Below, in pieces: positions 1 to 7,400 of a DNA stretch of 13,488 nucleotides. A program made the position numbers and the translations under genes. This DNA comes from DATJYV01 sp035499415 (lineage in GTDB: Bacteria; Bacteroidota; Ignavibacteria; UBA10030), in assembly GCA_035499415.1 (NCBI GenBank), contig DATJYV010000098.1, positions 1 through 13,488 on the forward strand, written 5' to 3'. Each line of letters begins with the position of its first letter. Positions within the stretch are counted from its first letter, which is position 1. The notes under the pieces were generated by a model that worked only from the letters and a program-made list of their open reading frames with translations, did no database searches and was not told where the DNA came from.

Positions 1-159
1 CGCCTCGTCAACGCGTCAACCAAGGATGCAAACGTCAATGCAGTCGTCATCCTCCATTCCTTCGGCGACGGCATTTCCTTCTTCGTCGAGAGCGGTTTGG
101 AGGATATCGAGGGAATGTTCCGGCAATATTTGTCGGATGACCAGAACGAGGCGAAGTGA
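1..159 (+). CDS. C-terminal fragment of an unidentified protein
   Basis: The frame is open from the first base and ends at TGA 157-159, leaving 52 residues of a protein whose start lies outside the window. The residues look like a folded soluble domain, with a hydrophobic beta-like stretch (NAVVILHSFGDGISFFVES) followed by an acidic amphipathic tail ending in DDQNEAK. I do not recognise the family. Codon usage in this frame, with many third-position G/C, supports real coding. No hairpin with a T-run follows the stop. Confidence 0.6.
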   Translation, partial: RLVNASTKDANVNAVVILHSFGDGISFFVESGLEDIEGMFRQYLSDDQNEAK

Positions 160-294
160 CGCAACCGGGCTTCCGCACAACCGCGTGTTAATCCCCAATA
201 GGTGGGTTCCGGGGGCGCATCCTCACCTCCTGGAGTTCGTCTAAATTCAATCCCTCACGCGTTCGATTTCTTCGCCCCCCAGCGATCACCATTC

Positions 295-300
295 AGGAGG
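295..300 (+). promoter_or_regulatory. Ribosome binding site of the broken M28 gene
   Basis: AGGAGG is a perfect Shine-Dalgarno core. It lies 8 bases before ATA 309-311, exactly where the start codon of the following remnant should be. No other start codon in that frame sits at a workable distance, which suggests that an original ATG became ATA. Confidence 0.6.
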
Positions 301-308
301 CCTCACTC

Positions 309-551
309 ATACCACTGGGAATCAGATTCTTCACCCACCTCCTTTTCCTTGTTTCGCCTGTCCTTGCCCAGATGCCGGAAAAAATCGACACCGCAAGCGT
401 CTCGAAGATCAAGGAAGAAGGGATGAAAGATTCGCACGTCATGGAAATGCTGAGCTCGATCGCGGACGTCTACTGACCGCGGCTCACATGGTCGCCGGAA
501 TTCAAACAGGCGGCGCAATGGCCAAGCGCGAAACTCAAAGAATATGGTCTG
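309..551 (+). pseudogene. Decayed N-terminus of an exported M28-type aminopeptidase
   Basis: In one frame the DNA encodes a signal peptide ending in FLVSPVLA-Q, with cleavage expected after Ala. A helix KIKEEGMKDSHVMEMLSSIA comes next, then DVY-stop-PRLTWSPEFKQ and AAQWPSAKLKEYGL. Intact M28-family zinc peptidases carry DVYGPRLTGSP followed by a helix ending K-EYGL at this place. The expected Gly codon GGA reads TGA (474-476), the next Gly reads TGG, and an expected Ala reads CCA. The start codon reads ATA. Similarity stops after residue 81, so the whole zinc-binding catalytic domain is gone. A terminator begins about 30 bases later, so the bulk of the gene was probably deleted. Seen: the motif and the lesions. 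Inferred: family and decay. Any peptide from the downstream ATG 372 would be only 34 residues long. Confidence 0.75.
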
Positions 552-581
552 CTAAGATTTCCTTCGAGCAACCCAACGCCG

Positions 582-612
582 ATCCCCTCTCGAAAGAGAG
601 GGGATTTTTTTT
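582..612 (+). terminator. Intrinsic terminator after the M28 remnant
   Basis: A perfect 10-bp stem (582-591 pairing with 596-605) is closed by a GAAA tetraloop (592-595) and runs directly into eight T residues (605-612). This is a textbook rho-independent terminator on the plus strand. It still looks intact although the gene before it is dead. It insulates the downstream sensor kinase from upstream transcription. Confidence 0.93.
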
Positions 613-652
613 GCTCTGGATTCTGACACCAAGATTCTGTACTATCTCGCCA

Positions 653-660
653 TACTTTTG
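653..660 (+). promoter_or_regulatory. Possible -7 element ahead of the sensor kinase
   Basis: TACTTTTG matches the Bacteroidota -7 consensus TAnnTTTG. It lies between the terminator and the kinase, about 100 bases before the start codon. No convincing -33 TTG is found at the usual distance. A TTGACT at 697-702 has no matching -10 box. The kinase needs its own promoter after the terminator, but the exact site is uncertain. Confidence 0.2.
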
Positions 661-763
661 CACCGTGGGCTTCCGTACCTCCCCGCTTCGCCTCGGTTGA
701 CTGAACAAGTGATATCGGCCTGATCGCGCAATCGTTTAAGCGAAATCATTGAGAGGTGTCTCC

Positions 764-2209
764 ATGTTCCGGAACCTGAAACTCTCCTCAAAGCTTCTGT
801 TCACATTTGTACCGTTGTTCATCCTCCTCATCGTCGACGACTACTACCTCGACATCCGGGGGCAGGAGGATGCGATGCTGAATCAGGCAAAAGCGTCGGC
901 CTTTGAGAAAGCGCACATTGTTCGCGTTTCCCTTGTCGAGCAGATGCTGGAGAACGAGAAGGTTGACGACGTGCTCCTCGACAACCTCCGCAAAGTGGGA
1001 GGGTTGGAGGATTTATACATCCGCATCAGACCCGACAACCTGCATCTCCGGGATTGGCTCCAGGATTCGACGCGTGACGCGCGGTTGATGAAACGGATGC
1101 AGTACGCAATGGCAAAGGGGGACATCGGCAACGAAGTGTTCGACAGCGGCAATTCGCTTTTTGTCAACCGCGAGGATAATATCGAGGCCATCATTCCGTT
1201 CAAGGCCGAAAAGAAATGCCAGACCTGCCATGACGTTCCGATCAATCACGTCCTCGGTGTCGCCCACATCCAGGTCCCGCTGAAAGAGATCAAGGCGTCC
1301 ATTTCGGCGAACGCGCAGCGAACGGCCGTCATCACGCTCGGATTCGCGGTGCTGACCCTCGTGATCGGAATCTTCTTTTACCGATCCCTCATTCAGAAAC
1401 CCGTCAGGAACCTCCTCGCCGCCACGGAAGCCATCGGGCAGGGAAATCTTTCGTACGAAATGAACGTCTCCACGTCGAGCGATGAGCTGGGGATTCTCTC
1501 GCAATCGTTTGACAGGATGCGCAAGACACTCCGCCAAAGCCAGGAAGCCCTGAGGAATTCCACCGTCGGACAAATTGCGAACTCGCTGATCCGCGACTTC
1601 CGCGCGCCGATGAGGCAAATCCTCACGTCCGTCGACCGGATCGAGAGAGGAAATCCGGCCGACGATGTCAAGGCCCAGCTCTGCGCGACGGCGCGAAATT
1701 CGGTCGTTGACATGAATAAGATGGCGCAGGACCTGCTCGACTACACGACCGGCGACCTCAAGGTCAACAAACGCCCCTGCAATGTCCCGGGCGTCCTTAC
1801 GTATGTGGCGGATGCGGTTCGCCAGGATCTGGAGAGGGATATGGTCAAGCTCGAGGTCCAGCAGGGCTACCAGGGAAATATCCCGCTCGACTATGAGCGC
1901 ATCGCCCGTGCGTTCATCAACATCGTCAGTTACTCCGTCAACTATATCCCGCCGGGCGGCATGATACGGCTGGCGGCAGCGGCTCAGGAGAAAATGGTCG
2001 TCTTCCGGATTTCCGACAACGGAAACGGAATCCCGGCGCAGTTCCGCGACAAGATTTTTGAACCGTTTACCCGATTTGTTCAGGAGAAGGGACTGGGGCT
2101 CTCGCTTGCTCTTGCCAAGCGCATCATCGAGGCACAGGGCGGTACCATCCTGGTCGAATCGGAGGAAGGCAAGGGGACGAGCTTCACGATCTCGATGCCC
2201 CAGGCGTGA
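764..2209 (+). CDS. Heme-binding membrane histidine-kinase-like sensor lacking the catalytic histidine
   Basis: 481 residues. ATG 764 was chosen because AGAGGTG (752-758) sits just before it; a TTG at 749 is in frame but has no such site. Order: membrane helix about 10-26; an external domain about 27-185 ending in CQTCH (C152, C155, H156), a c-type heme attachment motif; membrane helix about 187-208; HAMP linker about 209-262; a HisKA-like helix; and a HATPase_c domain. The ATP pocket keeps DNGNG (418-422) and GLGL (443-446). The H-box H-E-x-N-N-P reads R277-D-F-R-A-P282, so no phosphoacceptor histidine is present. The N-box begins with N386 but has Y390 where a second Asn is usual. No response regulator is adjacent. 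Known: CXXCH sensor domains report redox state or gas ligands. Inferred: it is a pseudokinase or a partner of another kinase. Confidence 0.93.
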   Translation: MFRNLKLSSKLLFTFVPLFILLIVDDYYLDIRGQEDAMLNQAKASAFEKAHIVRVSLVEQMLENEKVDDVLLDNLRKVGGLEDLYIRIRPDNLHLRDWLQDSTRDARLMKRMQYAMAKGDIGNEVFDSGNSLFVNREDNIEAIIPFKAEKKCQTCHDVPINHVLGVAHIQVPLKEIKASISANAQRTAVITLGFAVLTLVIGIFFYRSLIQKPVRNLLAATEAIGQGNLSYEMNVSTSSDELGILSQSFDRMRKTLRQSQEALRNSTVGQIANSLIRDFRAPMRQILTSVDRIERGNPADDVKAQLCATARNSVVDMNKMAQDLLDYTTGDLKVNKRPCNVPGVLTYVADAVRQDLERDMVKLEVQQGYQGNIPLDYERIARAFINIVSYSVNYIPPGGMIRLAAAAQEKMVVFRISDNGNGIPAQFRDKIFEPFTRFVQEKGLGLSLALAKRIIEAQGGTILVESEEGKGTSFTISMPQA

Positions 2210-2228
2210 GACGATCGGAAGATCCTCG

Positions 2229-2261
2229 AAAGCCGTTGGCCGGAAGGCACACGGCTTTTTT
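2229..2261 (+). terminator. Intrinsic terminator after the sensor kinase
   Basis: An 8-bp perfect stem (AAAGCCGT 2229-2236 with ACGGCTTT 2251-2258) encloses a smaller GCC-GGAA-GGC hairpin (2239-2248) and ends in a run of six T residues (2256-2261). It begins 20 bases after the kinase stop and ends only 18 bases before the next start codon. Confidence 0.85.
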
Positions 2262-2279
2262 ATTGAAGATGGGTCGACG

Positions 2280-2927
2280 ATGAACAGGAAGATAGTCTGG
2301 GTTTGTGTCTTTGCGATTGCCTTCGCGCTCGTCGAAAGCGCCGTCGTCGTCTATTTACGCGCACTCTACTATCCGGGGGGATTTGCGTTTCCGCTCAAAC
2401 CCATGAGCGATACTCACAGGATCGTCGAGCTTGCGCGGGAATCCGCGACAATCATCATGCTTGTCGCCGTCGGTGCCGTCAACGGCACAGACACGTGGGA
2501 GCAATTCAGTTACTTCATGATCGCATTCGGCGTCTGGGATATCTTCTACTACTGTTGGCTCAAAGTCTTTCTCAACTGGCCGCGCTCGATCCTAGACCCG
2601 GACATTTTGTTTCTGCTCCCCCTCCCCTGGATCGGCCCCGTCCTCGTCCCCGTCCTGGTCTCTCTGCTGATGATTGCCGCCGGCATGCGGATCATCCGCT
2701 CAATCGAACGTACCGGTCATTTCCATCCTCCTGCGATGGCTGTTGTTCTTTCGTCGCTGGCGTCGTTCCTTCTTCTGTATACCTTTATGTTCGACCTCGA
2801 CGCGACGATTCGATTTCAACCCCCTCACCCGTATCCGTACGTGCTGATGATCTTCTCATTTCTATTGTACGTCGTTGCATTCATCCTGGCATTTCGGTCC
2901 TGCGGCCATGCGACCCGACGAATTTGA
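2280..2927 (+). CDS. Polytopic membrane protein of unknown function
   Basis: 215 residues, starting at ATG 2280; no strong ribosome binding site is visible. About six membrane helices are apparent (roughly residues 4-25, 51-67, 75-95, 105-135, 150-170 and 185-205). Conserved-looking features are ESAVVVYLRALYYPGGF near the start, a WDIFYYCWLK segment in helix 3, and a DPDILFLLPLPWIGPVLVPV stretch with several Pro and Trp residues. It has no signal peptide apart from helix 1 and no recognisable catalytic motif. I cannot name the family. It follows the kinase in the same orientation but sits behind a terminator, so it either depends on read-through or has a promoter inside the kinase gene. Coding quality is good throughout. 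Confidence 0.85.
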   Translation: MNRKIVWVCVFAIAFALVESAVVVYLRALYYPGGFAFPLKPMSDTHRIVELARESATIIMLVAVGAVNGTDTWEQFSYFMIAFGVWDIFYYCWLKVFLNWPRSILDPDILFLLPLPWIGPVLVPVLVSLLMIAAGMRIIRSIERTGHFHPPAMAVVLSSLASFLLLYTFMFDLDATIRFQPPHPYPYVLMIFSFLLYVVAFILAFRSCGHATRRI

Positions 2928-2954
2928 CTTTGACGGACTCGCTCGTTAAAATGA

Positions 2955-2970
2955 ACGGCTGGCCAGCCGT
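2955..2970. repeat. 16-bp perfect palindrome
   Basis: ACGGCTGGCCAGCCGT is its own reverse complement. It lies 28 bases after the membrane protein stop. As RNA it could fold as a 6-bp stem with a GGCC loop, but no T-run follows on either strand, so it is a poor intrinsic terminator. It could be a dimer-binding operator site or a simple transcript-end hairpin. Confidence 0.5.
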
Positions 2971-3006
2971 CGAGCCGGACCAGGATTCTCGAATCGGACG
3001 ATTCCG

Positions 3007-3241
3007 ATGAAAACTGCCGCTCTTCATCATCTCTGCATCATCGCGCTTCTTTTTTTTCTGACGTCGTGGTGGATTCCAGGTCAAGTATGAGAGGCATTAT
3101 CTTTATTTCCGGTTCGCCCAGTCGCTCAACACGGCCTTTGCACTCGCGTATCCCGATACGTTGCCTGCAGGGCAGTGGATCCACGCGGCCGCACTTCAAT
3201 CAGACGGAGCGGCCTGCCCAGGCCCGGTCGACGGCTTGTGA
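3007..3241 (+). pseudogene. Probable small lipoprotein gene with a frameshift at the lipobox
   Basis: ATG 3007 opens a lipoprotein-like signal sequence, MKTAALHHLCIIALLFFLTS, followed by TGG TGG and a stop at 3088-3090. Removing one G at 3068-3069 turns the next codon into TGT (Cys), which completes an LTSC lipobox. The reading then continues as GFQVKYERHYLYFRFAQSL and NTAFALAYPDTLPAGQWIHA to TGA 3239-3241. The joined product would be 77 residues. The downstream frame has no start of its own, yet its composition is clearly protein-like. Seen: two open frames that join by one base exactly at a cysteine. Inferred: a frameshifted lipoprotein, or a one-base assembly error. The family is not recognised, and the tail may also be truncated. 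Confidence 0.45.
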
Positions 3242-3287
3242 ATGCATCGGCGGCAGGCGTTTCTCCCCTTCTTCATTTCTTTGAGCG

Positions 3288-4460
3288 ATGAAAGAACTGA
3301 CGATTCTGATGCCGTGCCTGAACGAGGCGCGCACGCTCGGACTGTGCATCCGGCGTGCGAGGCAGCTGCTGACCACCCACCGGATCGACGGGGAAATCCT
3401 CGTCTCCGATAACGGTTCAACGGACGGCTGCCAGCGAATAGCCCGAAAGCTGAAAGCCCGCGTGGTCTCGTGCCCTGCACGCGGCTATGGCGCCGCGCTG
3501 CAGTTCGGCGTCGAGCGCGCCCGCGGAAAATTTATTCTTATGGGCGACTGCGACGACAGCTATCATTTTGACGAGGCCTTCCCCATGATCCACCAGCTGC
3601 GCAAGGGTGCCGACCTGTGCATGGGTACGCGCCTGGGCGGGACCATCGTACCGGGAGCCATGCCGTTTCTGCACCGCGTTCTCGGCAATCCGGTGATCAC
3701 CTGGCTCGGACGGATTTTCTACGACATCGAGCAGACGGATTTTTACTGCGGAATGCGCGCCTTCAGAGCCGACAGCGTGCGCCGGCTCCAGCTTGTCACG
3801 ACGGGCATGGAATGGGCCCTGGAGATGCTTATCAAGAGCCGCCTTTCGGGATACCGTATCACCGAGGTTCCGATCACATTGTACAAAGACGGCAGGGAGC
3901 GGGCACCGCATCTGCGCACCTGGCGCGACGGATGGCGCAGCCTCCGATTCATGTTGCTCCATGCGCCGGATTTTCTATTCGTGCTGCCCGCAGCGACCAT
4001 GATCGTCATCGGTCTTGCCGGGATGGTTCTCCTGACGCCGGCCCCTCTTCGATTCGGCTCGGTGACATTCAACCTCCACTCGCTCCTCACGTTCGCATTC
4101 CTCGTCCTCATCGGCGTTCAGGTATTCTTTGCCGGCCTGTTTGCAAAGGTCTATTCCTTCGCCCACGGCATTCTTCCCGGCAGGTCGGGGCTTGTCGAAT
4201 TCCTCGAACGAATATCCCTCGAGTCGTTGTTGATCCTTTCTCTTATCCTCTTCCTGACCGGTGCGGCCGGTTTCATCTGGACCCTCCAAACATGGGTCGC
4301 AACCGGCTTCGCTTCCCTCGATTACGATATCACCATGCGCCGGTTGATTCCTTCCCTCACCCTCGTCGGCGTCGCGGTCGTCACGGCCTTCAATGGGTTT
4401 GTCCTCTCACTCCTCCATGTCCCGACAAGGGACCAACCCAGAAACCTCCGCTCCCGGTAG
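3288..4460 (+). CDS. GT2 polyprenyl-phosphate sugar synthase-like glycosyltransferase with membrane tail
   Basis: 390 residues. The cytoplasmic GT-A domain (about 1-225) begins with LTILMPCLNEARTL, then has the nucleotide-binding SDNGSTDG (40-47), GYGAAL (66-71) and an acidic metal motif GDCDDSYHF (86-94), where related proteins usually have GDADDSYDF. The segment DFYCGMRAF (151-159) marks the acceptor side. The C-terminal third has about four membrane helices (231-250, 262-284, 312-334, 352-375). This fits the dolichol-phosphate-glucose/mannose synthase-like branch of GT2, which moves a sugar from a nucleotide donor to a polyprenyl phosphate. The sugar cannot be read from sequence. It abuts the following GT-C gene with no gap. 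The ribosome binding site is weak. Confidence 0.9.
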   Translation: MKELTILMPCLNEARTLGLCIRRARQLLTTHRIDGEILVSDNGSTDGCQRIARKLKARVVSCPARGYGAALQFGVERARGKFILMGDCDDSYHFDEAFPMIHQLRKGADLCMGTRLGGTIVPGAMPFLHRVLGNPVITWLGRIFYDIEQTDFYCGMRAFRADSVRRLQLVTTGMEWALEMLIKSRLSGYRITEVPITLYKDGRERAPHLRTWRDGWRSLRFMLLHAPDFLFVLPAATMIVIGLAGMVLLTPAPLRFGSVTFNLHSLLTFAFLVLIGVQVFFAGLFAKVYSFAHGILPGRSGLVEFLERISLESLLILSLILFLTGAAGFIWTLQTWVATGFASLDYDITMRRLIPSLTLVGVAVVTAFNGFVLSLLHVPTRDQPRNLRSR

Positions 4461-5987
4461 ATGAGGCTCAATCATCCGTTTCTCGCCGCGCTGGTCGGGC
4501 TGGCGGTCCTGATGAACCTCGTTTCGTTCCGGACAGGACACGAATGGGGGGACGATTTTGCCTTGTACATTGCCCAGGCACAGTCCATCGTCCATCATAC
4601 AATCCCCGCGCTTCAGAGACATCAGGAATTCCTCCGGAACGAATCGACCGTAAAGCTCGGACCTGTTTTCTATCCGTGGGGATTCCCGCTTCTGCTTGCC
4701 CCCGTTTGCGCATTGATGGGGCTGAACTTCTTCGCCCTGAAGTTGTATGTCTTCTGCTTCTTCCTGCTGGCGATTGCCGCTGTCTATGTCCTGTTCCGTT
4801 TCCGTATCGACCGGTCACTCTTGCTTCAACTTCTCGTCGCTTTCCTGCTGGCCCCCGTGTTCTTCACTTTCAAAGAGAACGTACTTTCCGATATCCCATA
4901 TTTATTTTTTTCCCTCGTGTGCATATACGGCATCCGGCGGTTTATCGTTGAACGCCGTCCGTGGCGCGGTTGGGGAATCGACGGCGCCCTCCTCGGAACG
5001 ATGCTGTTCCTTGCATCATTCGTCCGCGCGCAGGGATTTGTCTTCGTGGCGGTGATGTTTGCCTGTCAGCTTGTCGAATGGCGCAGAAGCAAGGATGTCC
5101 CGGGTCTGCGTTTCCTTTCCGCCCAGGCGCTGCCGTACATCGTCGCATTGGCTTGCGTGTTGATCAGCAAGGCCGTGTTCCCTTCATCATCGTACGAAGG
5201 ATTGTTGGAGTCTCCCAGTCTCGCATCAACTCTCCGTGAAAACATTGTGTACTATTTTTGGCTTCCCTCCGATCTTTTGTACCATCCGGCAATTGCAAAG
5301 GTTTTCCCTCTGCTCCGCTTCGTTCCAAAGAGCCTGTACGCACTTTCGCTGCCTGCCGCGTTGATCGGGATGAAGAAAGAATTTCGGACCGACTATCTTT
5401 TCATTCTCGTCATCGTCGGAACGATCATCCCGCTTCTCCCCCTTCCGTTTCAAAACGGCGTGCGATATATTTTTCCCGCCCTCCCGTTCTACCTGTATTT
5501 TGTCCTCGTCGGTTTGGCCCGGATTCAGCAATCGGTGGTGCGGCGTTTCCCGGTTCATCTGCGCTGGGATGCCGCTGCTCTCTGGTTGGTCATCGCCTGG
5601 TCATCAGTCATCGATGCGGGAATAATCTGGAAATCATGGACCGGGATGAGGACGATCGAGGGGCCGTTCTCCAAATCCGGAACTGAAATGATCGGATTCA
5701 TCCGACAGGAGACTGCATCGACCGATACGGTCATTTTTCGGAAGCCGAGAGCGTTGTGGCTGCTGACGGGGCGCGAGAGCGTTGCGATCAACGACGCGGG
5801 CGTGCTTCGCGGCAAAGGGGGCGATTACCTCGTCATCGAAGACGAGTCGCACGTCTACGACCAGCCCCCGATGCAGCGCGGGGTTTCAACCGTCGATTCG
5901 ACGACGTTTCATCTCGTGTTCAGGAATGAGCGGTACAGCGTCTACAAGATCGCGGGGGATGAAGGGAAGAAGAAATCAGGCGGATAG
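4461..5987 (+). CDS. GT-C family integral membrane glycosyltransferase
   Basis: 508 residues, with ATG directly after the TAG of the GT2 gene; no Shine-Dalgarno is seen, so translational coupling is likely. After the first membrane helix comes EWGDDFALYI with D31-D32, the acidic pair that GT-C (ArnT/PMT-like) enzymes place in the first extracytoplasmic loop for catalysis. Around ten hydrophobic helices follow, with a FRYIF-like segment (NGVRYIFPALPFYLYF) typical of the last part of the membrane domain. A soluble C-terminal domain of about 110 residues lies outside. The expected role is transfer of a sugar from a polyprenyl-phosphate donor, probably the product of the upstream GT2, onto a glycan or protein in the periplasm. 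The acceptor is unknown. The last 12 bases overlap the 3' end of the opposing gene. Confidence 0.88.
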   Translation: MRLNHPFLAALVGLAVLMNLVSFRTGHEWGDDFALYIAQAQSIVHHTIPALQRHQEFLRNESTVKLGPVFYPWGFPLLLAPVCALMGLNFFALKLYVFCFFLLAIAAVYVLFRFRIDRSLLLQLLVAFLLAPVFFTFKENVLSDIPYLFFSLVCIYGIRRFIVERRPWRGWGIDGALLGTMLFLASFVRAQGFVFVAVMFACQLVEWRRSKDVPGLRFLSAQALPYIVALACVLISKAVFPSSSYEGLLESPSLASTLRENIVYYFWLPSDLLYHPAIAKVFPLLRFVPKSLYALSLPAALIGMKKEFRTDYLFILVIVGTIIPLLPLPFQNGVRYIFPALPFYLYFVLVGLARIQQSVVRRFPVHLRWDAAALWLVIAWSSVIDAGIIWKSWTGMRTIEGPFSKSGTEMIGFIRQETASTDTVIFRKPRALWLLTGRESVAINDAGVLRGKGGDYLVIEDESHVYDQPPMQRGVSTVDSTTFHLVFRNERYSVYKIAGDEGKKKSGG

Positions 5988-7400
5988 CGGGGAGATTGGT
6001 GGCGGCGAGGAGTCTTTCCGGAATCGGTCCGGGAGAATATGTTCGACGGCCGATGCTCCAACCAGAAAAACGAAGTAGTAGACGTTGGCAATATTTCGCC
6101 CCGTGATATAGATCGGGGCGAGCGTGATCGCAGTGTAGAAGTAGGGCGACCCCGTCAGGAGCAGCAGCTTCCAGCGTCGTCGCCCCATCCAGAGTCCCGC
6201 CAGAAAGAACCCTCCGAGAAGCACGTCCGCAACAATCGGAATCGCAGGAGCGAGGGATTTATTGATGATGCCGGCCTTGTGTTCTTCGGGCACGGGCTGG
6301 AAGAAGACGGCCCGTCCCAGCTTGGGGAAGACAAAGAGGGTTGCTCTGCGGACAACGGTCGTCGCATACCAGATTGGGCGGTCTCTCAGAAGCTCCATCG
6401 CCTGACGGCGAAGCGTTAATTCATACGCATCGGTCTGATAGACGACCGTCGAATCGATCGAGTGCGTAAAGCGAACGACGGCGTCATCGTCATCGATGAG
6501 TCCGTAGGGGTTCGGCATCTGCCCCACGCCTGCCCAGAACGAATGCCACATCGAGCCCCGCGTTGCCATGAATTTTCCGAAGACGGAGTAGTTGCGAATG
6601 ACAAGAGGCGCGAGCAGGAGGGAGAACACCGCCGCCATCACGACCCCTCCCCGGACTGCTTCACGCCACGATGTCGTCAGCGCAAGAATGACGATCAGGA
6701 ACGGAATGAACAGCACGGGGGTCGATCTCATCCATGTCACCACTCCCGCGGCGCCCGCGAGGAGCGCGTATCGCGCCAGCGGCAGCCGGGCTTGGGGAGG
6801 GCTGCTGATGCCCCCCCGCACGAGAAGGTAAACCGATGTGATGAACAGAAATGTCACCCAGATGTCCCTGTGGGGCCGGACTGCCATTTCGATGCCCGGG
6901 ATGAACACCGCGTAGAGCCCGCCCGCGATGATCCCGCTTGTGCGGCTGAATGCCTTCCTGCCGACCTCAAAGACCATCCAGCACATCACGACGTCGAGCA
7001 CAATCTGGATGACGCGAATGTACCACCAGCGTTTGGCGCCGAAAACCTTCCACGTCGCGGCCAGCAGCATTCCGTATCCCCCTTCGTCGTTGTAGAGCGG
7101 AACGAGATGTTCGGTCGCAGGAGGCGGAAAATCCTCCGGGTCGATGAGCCGTTTTTCGGCACGGCACTGCAGGACGTACGATTCGAGATATTGCTGATTC
7201 ACTTCGAACCAATTTCCGTTGGTTATTCCGCGCGCCACTTCCGCGTGAAGGAGAAACGAAGCGTCGAATTCGAGGTTATTCCAGTTCCTGGCGAGAAATG
7301 CGAGCCGAACGACCAGCCCGACCATGAGGATTCCGGTCAGCAGAAGACGGGGGGTGAAGATGGGCAGATTGAGGCGAAACGCGGAGGAGCGATGAGGCAT
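5976..7400 (-). CDS. GT39-like (GT-C) integral membrane glycosyltransferase
   Basis: 474 residues from ATG 7398-7400, preceded by GTGGAAACTCCG as a plausible binding site. An in-frame GTG at 7412 would add four residues but has no such site. The first membrane helix (about 18-38) is followed by a long extracytoplasmic loop containing NNLEFD (D46) and YNDEGGYGML (D105-E106), which resembles the acidic catalytic loop of bacterial GT39 proteins. About ten further helices follow. A run of four Asp (303-306) lies in a later loop. It is the last gene of the minus-strand series, 21 bases after the GtrB-like GT2, which probably supplies its lipid-linked donor. Its 3' end overlaps the opposing GT-C gene by 12 bp. 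No terminator is visible beyond the stop. Confidence 0.88.
   Translation of the reverse strand: MPHRSSAFRLNLPIFTPRLLLTGILMVGLVVRLAFLARNWNNLEFDASFLLHAEVARGITNGNWFEVNQQYLESYVLQCRAEKRLIDPEDFPPPATEHLVPLYNDEGGYGMLLAATWKVFGAKRWWYIRVIQIVLDVVMCWMVFEVGRKAFSRTSGIIAGGLYAVFIPGIEMAVRPHRDIWVTFLFITSVYLLVRGGISSPPQARLPLARYALLAGAAGVVTWMRSTPVLFIPFLIVILALTTSWREAVRGGVVMAAVFSLLLAPLVIRNYSVFGKFMATRGSMWHSFWAGVGQMPNPYGLIDDDDAVVRFTHSIDSTVVYQTDAYELTLRRQAMELLRDRPIWYATTVVRRATLFVFPKLGRAVFFQPVPEEHKAGIINKSLAPAIPIVADVLLGGFFLAGLWMGRRRWKLLLLTGSPYFYTAITLAPIYITGRNIANVYYFVFLVGASAVEHILPDRFRKDSSPPPISPLSA

Noticed and set aside
616..645. Repeated GATTCTG (two copies) before the kinase
   Set aside because: Only two short copies with no matching spacing to a promoter; likely chance.
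488..700. Plus-strand 70-codon frame across the M28 remnant end and terminator
   Set aside because: It reads through the perfect terminator hairpin and T-run and is out of frame with the recognisable remnant, so it is unlikely to be translated.
749..763. TTG as start of the sensor kinase
   Set aside because: It would place the Shine-Dalgarno-like AGAGGTG inside the coding region. ATG 764 has the right spacing and gives a clean membrane-anchored N-terminus.
3050..3057. Run of eight T residues as a terminator
   Set aside because: No hairpin precedes it. It encodes the Leu-Phe-Phe core of the putative lipoprotein signal sequence.
3050..3061. The T-run as the site of the lipoprotein frameshift
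   Set aside because: Shifting frame in the T-run meets a TGA at 3059-3061, so the shift must lie after that, which fits the GG at 3068-3069.
3617..4951. Long open frame spanning the plus-strand GT2/GT-C junction in another frame
   Set aside because: It has a Pro/Arg/His-rich low-quality composition and crosses the junction of two genes with recognisable catalytic motifs and matching ends.
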